From: DATKHF01 sp035510355
Lineage (GTDB): Bacteria; Patescibacteriota; Saccharimonadia; Saccharimonadales; UBA4665
Length of the DNA: 56,866 nucleotides
Assembly: GCA_035510355.1 (NCBI GenBank)
Contig: DATKHF010000003.1
Location: 1 to 56,866 of the forward strand
Direction: 5' to 3'
Position 1 is the first letter of the stretch. Each line of letters opens with the position of its first letter. Positions 16,823 to 25,381 of this stretch are shown here, in pieces. The notes beneath the pieces are model-generated. The model was not told the origin of the DNA. It was given only the letters and a program-made list of their open reading frames with translations, and did not search any database. Both the position numbers and the translations under genes were made by a program.

Positions 16823-17296
16823 TTCTGTCATTTTTACAAGCGTTGCATATGGTTCATGCCAGAGGTAGCTAGATACTTTTTCATGATGATGTACGTTCTA
16901 ACTAGGCGCGCAGCTGGAAAAGACTTTCAAACAGGGTTTAATGTTTCTACAGAGAATATGGGTATGATGAATAAGGTTGAAGTTGACCACATATTTCCCA
17001 AATCATTATTGGAGGGAAGTATAAAATCTGACTTGGCCGCAAAGAAAAAAATGATTAATGAGATCGCAAACTTTGGATTTCTATCCAAAAGGGGAAACTT
17101 GATAAAAACAAACGAAGCACCCGAAAAATATCTTCCTCGTCTGCTGAAAAATAAAGGGCCAAAAGTTATTAAATCTCACCTAATCCCGGCTGACGAAAAA
17201 CTTTGGAACTTAAAGAATTACAAATTATTTATTGAAGCCAGAAGGAAGTTAATAGCTAGCGAGATAAATAAATTACTCAAAGGATACGAACAGTAA
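16823..17296 (+). pseudogene. Truncated HNH (DUF1524/GmrSD-like) C-terminal fragment
   Basis: The frame is open from 16823, nine nt after tRNA-Pro; ATG 16856 would give 146 aa. The peptide carries an HNH-type core EVDHIFPKSLL with a downstream N (FLSKRGNLIKTNEAPEKYL), as in the DUF1524 nuclease half of DUF262/DUF1524 (GmrSD-type) proteins. Those proteins usually have a large N-terminal DUF262 NTPase-like domain, absent here. The abrupt start directly behind a tRNA suggests a remnant of an integrated element cut at the tRNA end. No promoter or RBS is obvious, so it is probably not expressed as a working nuclease. Confidence 0.65.
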
Positions 17297-17466
17297 GGCA
17301 AACTACGATATTCTCCATACCTTTGCAGCCAGCTAAACTATAGTTAAGCTGCCACGGAAATAACTTTTCGGAAATCTGACTCCAAATCCCGCCAACATGC
17401 TCATGCTTGCTATTTAGTCATCGACTGGCATACTAAAAGTATTCTTAACGTAGGAAGTGAGGGTAT

Positions 17467-18588
17467 ATGGCATCAGACGGTAAACCACAAACATACGATC
17501 AGCTAGTGAGCTATGAAGATATGGATCCTTTCAAGATTAATGCTACCGAAGCAGCCGCTTCCACATCTCATAACTTGAGCGACTACCATGGATATACCGA
17601 GCTCCCAGCAAGTCGAGGGGAATCCTCATTTGTGTGGGACGAAGTAGATAACTATCGAGCTGGCGTCATAGAAGGGCTTGGCACAAAGAACCTAGTGGCA
17701 GATAGCGTTGATGCAGTTGACGAGACCACACCATCACATTACCGAGCAATAGCCCAAGACAGTATTGCCATGATTGCCAACGACCTTATCGTCAGTGGGG
17801 CAGACCCGCAATTGTTCTGGGTTCATATAGCGGCCGGTGAATCATCATGGTTTACGGATGAACGACGTACCACGGCCTTTAACTTAGGTTGTGCAGCAGT
17901 CTGTGAAGACATTGGGGTAACGTGGGCCGGCGGTTAATCACCAACCCTACCTGGCATCATTGTTCCGGGTGCTTCTGAGATATCTGGGTTTATGTTAGGT
18001 TCAATTAGCCCTAAAGAGAACTATGTCGCTGGTAATACCCTAGAAGATGGTGATGCTGTTGTACTGATCGAAAGTAGCGGTATTCATGCCAATGGGCTAA
18101 GCTCAGCCCGCAAACTTTCTGAAAGCTTACCTGATGGCTACCAGACCGAGCTTCCTGATGGCACAATTTTTGGCGAAACGTTACTAAAGCCAACCAATCT
18201 CTATGTGGGCTTGGTGCAAGGGCTACTTGATCGAGGCGTTCCACTGAAGCGTCTTGAAAATATAACTGGCCATGGCTGGCGAAAATTGATGAGAGCTAGA
18301 GAAGAGTTCACCTACCGTATGCACGAACTACCACCAGCTATGCCACTGTTCGATTTCTTAAAAGCACAGCTTGAAGTTGATGATGAAGAAATGTTTGGAA
18401 ACTACAATATGGGGGCTGGCTTCGCAGTATACACACCTAAGGAAAGTGTTCCAGAGGTTATTGCGGAAGCTGCGCAGCAGGGATATGCAGCATGGCACGC
18501 AGGGAATGTAGAAAAAGGGCCTAAGCAGGTGATCATTGAGCCGCTTAATTTAGTTTTCGCAGCAGCAAGCCTAGGCGTACGTAAATAA
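17467..18588 (+). pseudogene. AIR synthase (PurM)-like gene interrupted by an in-frame TAA
   Basis: Two open pieces in the same frame, 17467-17937 and 17940-18588, are separated by a single TAA at 17935-17937. Joined, they give ~373 codons of PurM family: phosphoribosylformylglycinamidine cyclo-ligase (AIR synthase), with GIHANGLSSARKL, NITGHGWRKLMRA and NMGAGFAVYTP. The stop falls where the family has a conserved GGE (E. coli GGETAEMPG): here GG-stop-SPTLPG, so GAA to TAA or a base-calling error. A promoter (TTGCTA-16-CATACT) and GAGGG RBS are intact. No other purine genes are nearby. Recent inactivation or sequencing error are both possible. Confidence 0.8.
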
Positions 18589-18621
18589 CGATTGACACCC
18601 CCGAGCTCTACTATCGTGATT

Positions 18622-18837
18622 CTATTGAGGGGACTGTTCTTGAGAGCCGTCTGCCTCTTTTAGCTCAGCTAGTCTAGACACTACATCACCGACAAATCTT
18701 TCTGCGGCCACTGCTTGGTCTGTAGCCTCGGCTCTCGTTAACCGAAGTCCTGAACGGTGCATTATGTCTGTAGCCAGCTCAGCAGTACGTTCGTCAGGTA
18801 ATTCTTGCCCTGTTAGATCGCTTCCTAATTCAGCCAT
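18622..18837 (-). CDS. Hypothetical small protein, 71 aa
   Basis: Not recognised. Well-supported translation signals: AGGAGA 6 nt before ATG 18837, and TATAAT about 20 nt further upstream on the minus strand with a weak -35. The protein is acidic, soluble and mostly helical (ERTAELATDIMHRSG, DQAVAAERFVGDVVSRLAEL). It is convergent with the purM-like gene. Confidence 0.6.
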   Translation of the reverse strand: MAELGSDLTGQELPDERTAELATDIMHRSGLRLTRAEATDQAVAAERFVGDVVSRLAELKEADGSQEQSPQ

Positions 18838-19145
18838 GCCATCTCCTTATTTAGATGGATTATATAACGTTTCTCCCGATTGCGTAACTCCCACCGCCGA
18901 GTTTTCTATTTTTGCTATACCCTGCTGTTGTCTACTTAGCCAGTTCAAAACAATTCACGCTATACATAATTAGTAGCTGTAAGTCTGTTGATGCGCGGTT
19001 CGGCCAGCCTGAGCTAACTCCTGTCGCCAAGCTGGTATTGGATTGTCTATGAACCACTCTGCTATATTACCCAGTAGTCGTTCAAGAACCTTATCTTCTG
19101 TTCGACCAATACACATTATAGGTGTTTTGAAAGACCAGGATAAAT
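18838..19145. other. Intergenic stretch with promoter signals and a possible 48-aa ORF
   Basis: Holds the promoter of the 71-aa gene (TATAAT on the minus strand near 18860) and a minus-strand open frame (18970-19116). The rest shows no recognisable gene or RNA. Confidence 0.4.
18970..19116 (-). CDS. Possible small ORF, 48 aa
   Basis: ATG 19116 opens a frame with protein-like composition (ERLLGNIAEWFIDNPIPAWR, then QELAQAGRTAHQQ). The start ATG overlaps a TATAAT and no RBS is present, which weakens the case. It could be a gene remnant. Family unknown. Confidence 0.28.
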   Translation of the reverse strand: MCIGRTEDKVLERLLGNIAEWFIDNPIPAWRQELAQAGRTAHQQTYSY

Positions 19146-20927
19146 ATGTACAAATACGATAATTTTGAATCACAAGAGACCCCAAAAACGGTTAAAGGGT
19201 TATTTATTTTCATGGTTCGACCCTATAAAGGTAAGACCTTTCTGTTTTTCTTGCTTACGTTTATTGGCATAACCGCATGGAGCGCATCACCACTAGTTAT
19301 TGCTGAAGCAGTTGATAAGCTGAGTCTAAACCATCACATAACAACCTTTATCTGGCTATTAATACTAATTTATTTTATTTTACGGGTTGTAGATGAAGTC
19401 TTCTGGCGTATTGGCGAAGCAGTGATGCGCAGCTATAAACCGCAAATGGTTGAGAGAATCCGATCGCTATTATTTGCTACGGCTTTAAGAAAATCGTATG
19501 CCTACTCGGTTAATTCAAGTAGCGGCCAAATCGGTTATTGGATTAATCAAACGAGGACGACCGTTAATGAATTTGTTGACACAACAATCTGGAGCGTCTG
19601 GGGACGAACGATAGGTTTAATTGTCTCTGCAATTTTTCTGTTTATTGTGCATTGGTCACTCGGGGTTATATTTATAGTTTGGCTGGTACTTCTGTTTTGG
19701 TTTAATATAATCCGTGGTAGAAAGTTTGCAAGGCTAGTCGCAGCCCAAACCGAGGAAGAAAGTAAAGCATCCGGTATGGTCGTCGATGCTCTCAGTAACC
19801 ACTTGAGTGTCAGAACATATAATGCCCAGGAGCGAGAAAAACAAACATTGTATGCCCAACAGCGTCATATCGTGAGGCGCTGGAGTGATTCTTGGCGTCA
19901 AAACCTCGAAACCAACATCGTGAAAGGCCAAAGCGCTGCAATTGTTAGTGGTATCGCTTTTATGCTCGTCATACTTTTATACGGGCATAACGTTATACCG
20001 ATTGGGGGCATCCTCCTGTTTGCTGCATATTTTGGTGATGCCAGTAGTAGCTTATGGGAACTTGCCTGGTCGCTTGATTCCTACTATCGAAATTTCGGAA
20101 CGATTAGAAATGCGCTAGACGGACTCAACGGTGAGGATGCCCGTGGGGGTGATATGGTGGAGTCGTCGGATTTGCCATCCACAGTGAGTCTACAGCTAAA
20201 AGATCTCAGCTTCGCATATCCAGACCAGTCGTCCGGAGAAGTTATACGATCACTTAATCTTGAAATTAAACGTGGCGCTAAGGTTGGTATTGTTGGTCAT
20301 AGTGGAGCCGGGAAGTCTACACTAATCGGTCTTTTGCTAGGATTCTACGAGCCCACTGAGGGTAACATACTCATAAACGATATAGACATTACGACCAAGG
20401 ACCCGTCATTTTCTCGGGCAGTCAGCTCATTCGTGCCACAAGACACCAGCCTGTTTAACCGATCGGTGCGGGACAACGTGATTTATGCTAACCCTAAAGC
20501 GACAGATGCACAGATACATAAAGCGTTGGTTCAAGCTCGAGCGCTAGAGTTTATAGGTAAACTTCCTGAAGGAATCAATACCTTAATTGGGGAGCGAGGC
20601 GTAAAGCTTTCTGGCGGTCAGCGGCAACGCATTGCCATTGCCAGGGCCATATTGAAAGATGCGCCGTTACTTTTGCTCGATGAAGCAACCAGTGCGCTTG
20701 ATAGTGTCAGCGAGCAAGCTATTCAAAAAGCGCTTCATGAGCTTATGAAAAATCGTACAACAATTGTTATTGCGCACAGGCTTTCGACGCTGAAACATCT
20801 TGATAACATTATTGTTCTGGACAAAGGACGAATTGCAGAACAAGGTTCACACGAAGAACTCGTGAGAGCCGGAGGTATATATGCTGATCTCTGGAAACGA
20901 CAAAAAGATGGCTTCATTGCAGACTAA
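19146..20927 (+). CDS. ABC exporter, fused TMD-NBD (second copy)
   Basis: 593 aa, same architecture as the exporter at 7762-9546. Six transmembrane helices lie in about residues 20-315, then a nucleotide-binding domain with Walker A GHSGAGKST, PQDT Q-loop, LSGGQRQR signature, LLLLDEATSALD Walker B and AHRLST switch. The two share family motifs such as LIGERGVKLSGGQRQRIAIA (here) and VGERGVKLSGGQRQR (other). They could be a paralogous pair or heterodimer halves, though they are 10 kb apart. Substrate unknown. The start at ATG 19146 has no strong SD. Confidence 0.88.
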   Translation: MYKYDNFESQETPKTVKGLFIFMVRPYKGKTFLFFLLTFIGITAWSASPLVIAEAVDKLSLNHHITTFIWLLILIYFILRVVDEVFWRIGEAVMRSYKPQMVERIRSLLFATALRKSYAYSVNSSSGQIGYWINQTRTTVNEFVDTTIWSVWGRTIGLIVSAIFLFIVHWSLGVIFIVWLVLLFWFNIIRGRKFARLVAAQTEEESKASGMVVDALSNHLSVRTYNAQEREKQTLYAQQRHIVRRWSDSWRQNLETNIVKGQSAAIVSGIAFMLVILLYGHNVIPIGGILLFAAYFGDASSSLWELAWSLDSYYRNFGTIRNALDGLNGEDARGGDMVESSDLPSTVSLQLKDLSFAYPDQSSGEVIRSLNLEIKRGAKVGIVGHSGAGKSTLIGLLLGFYEPTEGNILINDIDITTKDPSFSRAVSSFVPQDTSLFNRSVRDNVIYANPKATDAQIHKALVQARALEFIGKLPEGINTLIGERGVKLSGGQRQRIAIARAILKDAPLLLLDEATSALDSVSEQAIQKALHELMKNRTTIVIAHRLSTLKHLDNIIVLDKGRIAEQGSHEELVRAGGIYADLWKRQKDGFIAD

Positions 20928-20979
20928 GCAAGCCGCGTAGCGTAAGATATTTTTCTTTAGTTTTGTTATCATTAGGGTC

Positions 20980-21372
20980 ATGGATAATCAGGTAGCGGTT
21001 AAGGCTGTGATACAGCGTCAAGACGGCAAATTTCTTATCGTTCGGGAAGGCAAGCGGTGGCAGGGAGTCGGCGGACGACTCGAAAAAGGTGAAGTGCTTG
21101 AAGATGGCTTACGGCGCGAGACAGAGGAAGAAACAGGCATAGCTGACTTAGAAGTAGGGAAAGTGATTCACGTCGATGAATGGTTTTCTAAGCCTGAGGG
21201 CGAATTAAAGCACATTGTTGCAATATTCTTTTTATGTAAAACAAAATCGAATAAGATTGTTCTCAGCGAAGAACACGAGGCTTATGCCTGGGTTACAGCT
21301 CACGAGCTTGATAACTATAGAGACACAATGGAAAAAGAGGTGAAGCAAGCTATTATTATGGCAAGTCAATAA
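20980..21372 (+). CDS. Nudix hydrolase (MutT-like)
   Basis: 130 aa. The Nudix box is complete: G-x5-E-x7-RE-x2-EE-x-G-I in GRLEKGEVLEDGL followed by RRETEEETGI, preceded by WQGVGG. Hydrolyses nucleoside diphosphates linked to another moiety; the substrate cannot be read from the sequence, and MutT-like nucleotide sanitation is one option. A -10 TATCAT (20967-20972) ends 7 nt before the ATG with no RBS, so it is probably leaderless. Confidence 0.85.
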   Translation: MDNQVAVKAVIQRQDGKFLIVREGKRWQGVGGRLEKGEVLEDGLRRETEEETGIADLEVGKVIHVDEWFSKPEGELKHIVAIFFLCKTKSNKIVLSEEHEAYAWVTAHELDNYRDTMEKEVKQAIIMASQ

Positions 21373-21441
21373 AAAGTAAAAAACTTTATTTTGTTATTCA
21401 GCAAATGATGTGTATACTCTAGCCATAAGCAATTAGCCACT

Positions 21442-23100
21442 ATGCCACCAGCAGATAACACCAATCCTACTGAATCAACAAATGGCGCTACTTCTCCACT
21501 AGCCTCTTCGGCCGCACCTCTAGCTGGTGCCGATCCAAATCAGCCACAGGTTTTTCAACCGGTGAGCCAACCTGTTGCTCCAGGACCGCTCGTATCCGAC
21601 TTTTCTAGTTCTCCACCTACATCACCGACAGGCGCGGTTATTGGTGGCGGTTTACCCCAGTCAGATTCTGGCATGCCAACGCCGAGCGGCACCGTAACTC
21701 CGACCGGATCAGGCTCTAATAAACCACCAAAAAACAAAAAGAAACGACTAATTATCATTGCGGCTGTAGTCGTAGTTCTTGCTGGCGCTTTGGCCGCTGC
21801 CTATTTTGGTTACTACATGAATCCAAACTTTATTTGGAAGCAATCTCTAGGCGACACCAACATAGTCTATAGTAAGCTCGTCAGCGATCTAAACACCGAA
21901 AACCAGAGTCACTATAAAGGTATCACTGAGAACGGTTCGTTTAATTTGCAATCAGGTGGCACGAGCTATAACGGCAGTTTAGCTATTCAAAGTGATGGTA
22001 GTAATTCTAGCGTCTCCGCTAAAGCTGACATTGGTGTAGCTAAAGTTGATGTTGAGGAACGTGGCATTACGGCAGCCGGCAATAGTGCTCCTGATATATA
22101 TTTGCAAGTCAACGGCATCAACAACCTGAATAGTTACCTCGGCCCATCATTAGGCCAAGCAGCTGCGAGCCTTAATGGCAAGTGGATTGTTGTTGATCAC
22201 AACCTTATCATTGATCTTAAAAATGAAATGACGAAAGAACAAAAAACTACCAGCACCCCGCCGCTCACATGGACAGACGTTAACTCATTCCTACAAGCTG
22301 CCGGCAAGGTCAACAAGCAGTATCTCTTTACGACTAATAAAAAGACAGCCGTAACAACTGTCGTTAAGAAATACGGTCGTGAGACTGTTAATGGCCATGA
22401 TACGTATCATTATAAAATTGGTTTTATACCCGCAAACACTAAAGCCTACGTAACGGCCATGTGTAGTGCCCTGCAACAAAGCGACCTAGGAGCATACCTA
22501 AAATCTGTAACAAATCAGGATGTTGGCACATCTTCAACCTGCAAGCAGCTTGAAGCCAGTGCTGGTAAAATCAAGAGTTCAGATACGGTTGATGTGTGGG
22601 CTGATGTAAACCATCGAGTTATCTATAAAGTTCGATCATATGGCACTCAGAACCCTGCTCAAAATTTCGTTGACATTGGCTTGAACTATACTGGTAGTAG
22701 CTCGGTATTACCGTTCTTTGTATCCGGTCAAACAAAAAGCGGGACTAATAATACTACTTTCGCAGTCGTAGCAACTCTCAATACGAATGATCAATCAGTC
22801 GGCGTGACGGTTAATGTCCAAACTACGGGCTCCGATGCTACAAAATTATCTGGTAACTTCTCCTTTAAGCCTACCAATACGACACTGAGTTTAACGCCGC
22901 CACAAGGAGCAATACCAATCACAACTGTTTTGAATCAATTTGGACTTGGTGGCACGCTCACAGAACTTCAGCAACTTGGCTCGAACGAACAACTCGGTAG
23001 CATCCAGTTGAAGTCTCCAGCCGCACAGCCTGGCGCTGCCGCCCTTGCGAGTCTCATTACTACAAGTCTTGCATCTGGTTCACCATCAATCGGTGGTTGA
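21442..23100 (+). CDS. Membrane-anchored extracellular protein with proline-rich cytoplasmic head
   Basis: 552 aa, no named family recognised. Residues 1-95 are P/S/T/G-rich and disordered; residues 96-102 are basic (KNKKKR), followed by one transmembrane helix (about 103-125), so the C-terminal ~425 residues should face outside. That part is rich in S, T, N and G with beta character and two cysteines around 336-360 that could form a disulfide. Promoter TTGTTA-16 nt-TATACT at 21391-21418; no clear RBS. Possibly a surface or envelope-stress protein. Confidence 0.75.
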   Translation: MPPADNTNPTESTNGATSPLASSAAPLAGADPNQPQVFQPVSQPVAPGPLVSDFSSSPPTSPTGAVIGGGLPQSDSGMPTPSGTVTPTGSGSNKPPKNKKKRLIIIAAVVVVLAGALAAAYFGYYMNPNFIWKQSLGDTNIVYSKLVSDLNTENQSHYKGITENGSFNLQSGGTSYNGSLAIQSDGSNSSVSAKADIGVAKVDVEERGITAAGNSAPDIYLQVNGINNLNSYLGPSLGQAAASLNGKWIVVDHNLIIDLKNEMTKEQKTTSTPPLTWTDVNSFLQAAGKVNKQYLFTTNKKTAVTTVVKKYGRETVNGHDTYHYKIGFIPANTKAYVTAMCSALQQSDLGAYLKSVTNQDVGTSSTCKQLEASAGKIKSSDTVDVWADVNHRVIYKVRSYGTQNPAQNFVDIGLNYTGSSSVLPFFVSGQTKSGTNNTTFAVVATLNTNDQSVGVTVNVQTTGSDATKLSGNFSFKPTNTTLSLTPPQGAIPITTVLNQFGLGGTLTELQQLGSNEQLGSIQLKSPAAQPGAAALASLITTSLASGSPSIGG

Positions 23101-23129
23101 TGTCAACTGAACTCAGGTATAATAAACGT

Positions 23130-23882
23130 ATGCAGGTTATTGTCGACAGCCTACTCACGACGTACCAACGACTGGGAACTGGCAAAACGCTCGTGGTGCT
23201 TCATGGATGGGGTGATAACAGCCAGAGTTGGCTAACGCTCGGTGCTGCTATGGCGAAGAAATACGATGTAGTTATTCCAGACTTACCCGGCTTTGGCGGT
23301 ACTCAAGCTCCCTCAGACGCGTGGGGTTTAGATGAGTATGCAAGGTTTGTTGCTCATTTTCTAAAGAAGCTAGAGGTCGATAACGTATATGCATATATTG
23401 GTCACAGCAATGGTGGGGCAATTACAATGCGAGGGCTTAGTACAGATAATTTGACGTGCGATAAATTAATTCTGCTAGCGAGTGCCGGTATTCGTGGGCA
23501 GTATAAGGGGCGCGTTAAAGCGCTGCGCTATGTTACTAAAATTGGTAAAACCCTCAGTTCGCCTCTGCCCCAAAATACTAAAAAGAAACTTCGACAAAAA
23601 GTGTATGCTACAGTTGGTTCTGACATGTTAGTTGCCGAACATCTACAAGCAACCTTTAAGCGCGTGGTCACTGATGACGTTCAGGCCGATGCGGCCAATA
23701 TCAGCGTACCGACGTTACTGATATATGGTGAGGCCGACCAACAAGCTCCGACGACTTACGGCGAAAAATTTCACGAGCTGATAGATAATTCGACTCTGGA
23801 GATACTTCCAGGCGCTGGACACTTTCTGCAAATTGACCGACAAGCTGATGTCAAACACGCAGTTGAGGAATTTTTGAAGTGA
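23130..23882 (+). CDS. Alpha/beta hydrolase
   Basis: 250 aa. Catalytic nucleophile S93 in GHSNGG, acid D in GEADQQAP, and H in GAGHF; the oxyanion HGWGD is near residue 26. Family includes esterases and C-C hydrolases; the substrate is unknown. Start at ATG 23130, six nt after TATAAT (23118-23123), so leaderless; the open frame from 23097 lies before the promoter. The stop overlaps the GTG of the MurF-like gene (GTGA, 23879-23882), so the two are coupled and this hydrolase may act in envelope metabolism. Confidence 0.85.
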   Translation: MQVIVDSLLTTYQRLGTGKTLVVLHGWGDNSQSWLTLGAAMAKKYDVVIPDLPGFGGTQAPSDAWGLDEYARFVAHFLKKLEVDNVYAYIGHSNGGAITMRGLSTDNLTCDKLILLASAGIRGQYKGRVKALRYVTKIGKTLSSPLPQNTKKKLRQKVYATVGSDMLVAEHLQATFKRVVTDDVQADAANISVPTLLIYGEADQQAPTTYGEKFHELIDNSTLEILPGAGHFLQIDRQADVKHAVEEFLK

Positions 23883-25318
23883 TCGACAATATCCTCAGTC
23901 TCTACTCACCTCAATATGCTAGTACGCTAGTTTACATGCTACAAAGTACTGAATACAGAGCCGGGCCATATTTGAGGTGGTTCTGGCGAACAAAGAATTT
24001 TGGTCAAGTTGTCCAGCGCCGTCAGCTGGAGCGCACTCGAGCCGCCCGATTACTGACGTTAGCTGTGCAGGTTGGTATCGTGCTGGAAATCCTTATCGGG
24101 CTGACAATCATAGGACTTAATGTATGGGATAATTTTGCTGGTGGCTGGGCATTTGGTCTAGCTCTCATCTTTGCATACCCAGCAGTCATAGCGCATGTAG
24201 TGGTCGTGCCGCTTGTTATGGGTCGCGAGATTGTTATTAAGCCAAAACAAAAGCAACAAATTGAACGATCAAAACAAATCTTCAAACAGTTTAAGGGTGC
24301 AAAAATAGCCGTTGCCGGAAGTTACGGCAAAACCAGTATGAAAGAACTGTTATTAACAGTCTTGAGTGAAGGCAAAAAAGTTGCAGCTACGCCAGCCAAC
24401 AAGAATGTTGCTGTCAGCCATGCACAATTTGCTAAAAATTTGGATGGTGATGAAGATATATTAATAATTGAATATGGTGAGGGCGCACCAGGTGATGTTG
24501 ACCACTTCGCTCATACTACGAACCCTACGCATGGCATCATTACTGGCGTCGCAGCAGCGCATCTAGATCGTTACAAAACTGTTCAAGCCGCCGGTGAAGA
24601 TATTTTTAGCCTAGCAGACTATCTGAAGAACAAAAATATCTATGCTAATGGCGAATCACCGAGCGCTAAGCCGTTCATTCGTGAAGGCTTCCATGTGTAT
24701 ACTCATGAAGGTACACTTGGCTGGAAAGTAAATGACGTTACGCTAGCTATCAATGGTACCAGATTTACATTACAAAAGGGCAAGATTATACTCAAACTTC
24801 ATAGTAAGCTACTCGGCCAACATCAACTAGGCCCGCTAAGTCTAGCTGCAGCTTTAGCTCATGAATTCGGTCTTACTAACGAGCAGATTCAATCAGGTAT
24901 AGCTAAAACAGCCCCATTCGAACATCGTATGCAACCGTATCAACTAAGTCATGCATGGGTGATTGACGATACGTATAACGGTAATATTGAAGGTATTCGT
25001 GCCGGCACTCACTTGCTCGAAAAACTACCAGCAAAACATAAAGTATACGTCACACCCGGCTTGGTTGACCAAGGTCATGAAACTGAGAGGGTACACATCG
25101 AAATGGGTGAGCTGATTGCGGCGGCTCAACCGAACACTGTCGTGCTGATGAAAAATTCTGTAACTAAATTCATTCAACAAGGACTTGAGGCTGGCGGTTT
25201 TGCTGGCGAACTAAAAGTTGAGACAAAGCCGCTTGATTTTTACACTAACCTCGGTGAATTTGTTGCTGCCGGTGACCTCGTTTTGATGCAGAACGATTGG
25301 ACTGACAACTATGCCTAA
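23879..25318 (+). CDS. murF: MurF-like Mur ligase with N-terminal membrane helices
   Basis: 479 aa. MurF adds D-Ala-D-Ala to UDP-MurNAc-tripeptide. The ATP-binding core is present: P-loop GSYGKTS (147-153), TPANKNVAVSH, EYGEGAPGD, AAAHLDRY, and a C-terminal ligase domain with HRMQPY and IDDTYNGN (family consensus DDSYNANP). The usual soluble N-terminal UDP-substrate domain is replaced by ~130 residues containing two transmembrane stretches (about 60-82 and 92-113). Start GTG 23879 overlaps the previous stop by 4 nt. Followed 63 nt later by ddl, which makes its substrate. Confidence 0.82.
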   Translation: MIDNILSLYSPQYASTLVYMLQSTEYRAGPYLRWFWRTKNFGQVVQRRQLERTRAARLLTLAVQVGIVLEILIGLTIIGLNVWDNFAGGWAFGLALIFAYPAVIAHVVVVPLVMGREIVIKPKQKQQIERSKQIFKQFKGAKIAVAGSYGKTSMKELLLTVLSEGKKVAATPANKNVAVSHAQFAKNLDGDEDILIIEYGEGAPGDVDHFAHTTNPTHGIITGVAAAHLDRYKTVQAAGEDIFSLADYLKNKNIYANGESPSAKPFIREGFHVYTHEGTLGWKVNDVTLAINGTRFTLQKGKIILKLHSKLLGQHQLGPLSLAAALAHEFGLTNEQIQSGIAKTAPFEHRMQPYQLSHAWVIDDTYNGNIEGIRAGTHLLEKLPAKHKVYVTPGLVDQGHETERVHIEMGELIAAAQPNTVVLMKNSVTKFIQQGLEAGGFAGELKVETKPLDFYTNLGEFVAAGDLVLMQNDWTDNYA

Positions 25319-25381
25319 AAAAGCTGTAAAGCGTAAGAGAACCATTTGTAATTGTAGGACTTAATTGTATATACTAATTGT

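Noticed and set aside
17331..17350. Near-perfect AT-rich 20-bp palindrome AGCTAAACTATAGTTAAGCT
   Set aside because: No T-run for a terminator and no adjacent regulator or repeat partner; noted only as a curiosity.
17935..17937. Recoding of a stop codon (alternative genetic code)
   Set aside because: The stop is TAA, and TAA, TAG and TGA all end other genes here; the CPR code variant changes TGA only.
16815..19145. Duplicate of the tRNA-Pro 3' end as an attR site
   Set aside because: No copy of the tRNA 3' end was found by eye in the following 2.3 kb.
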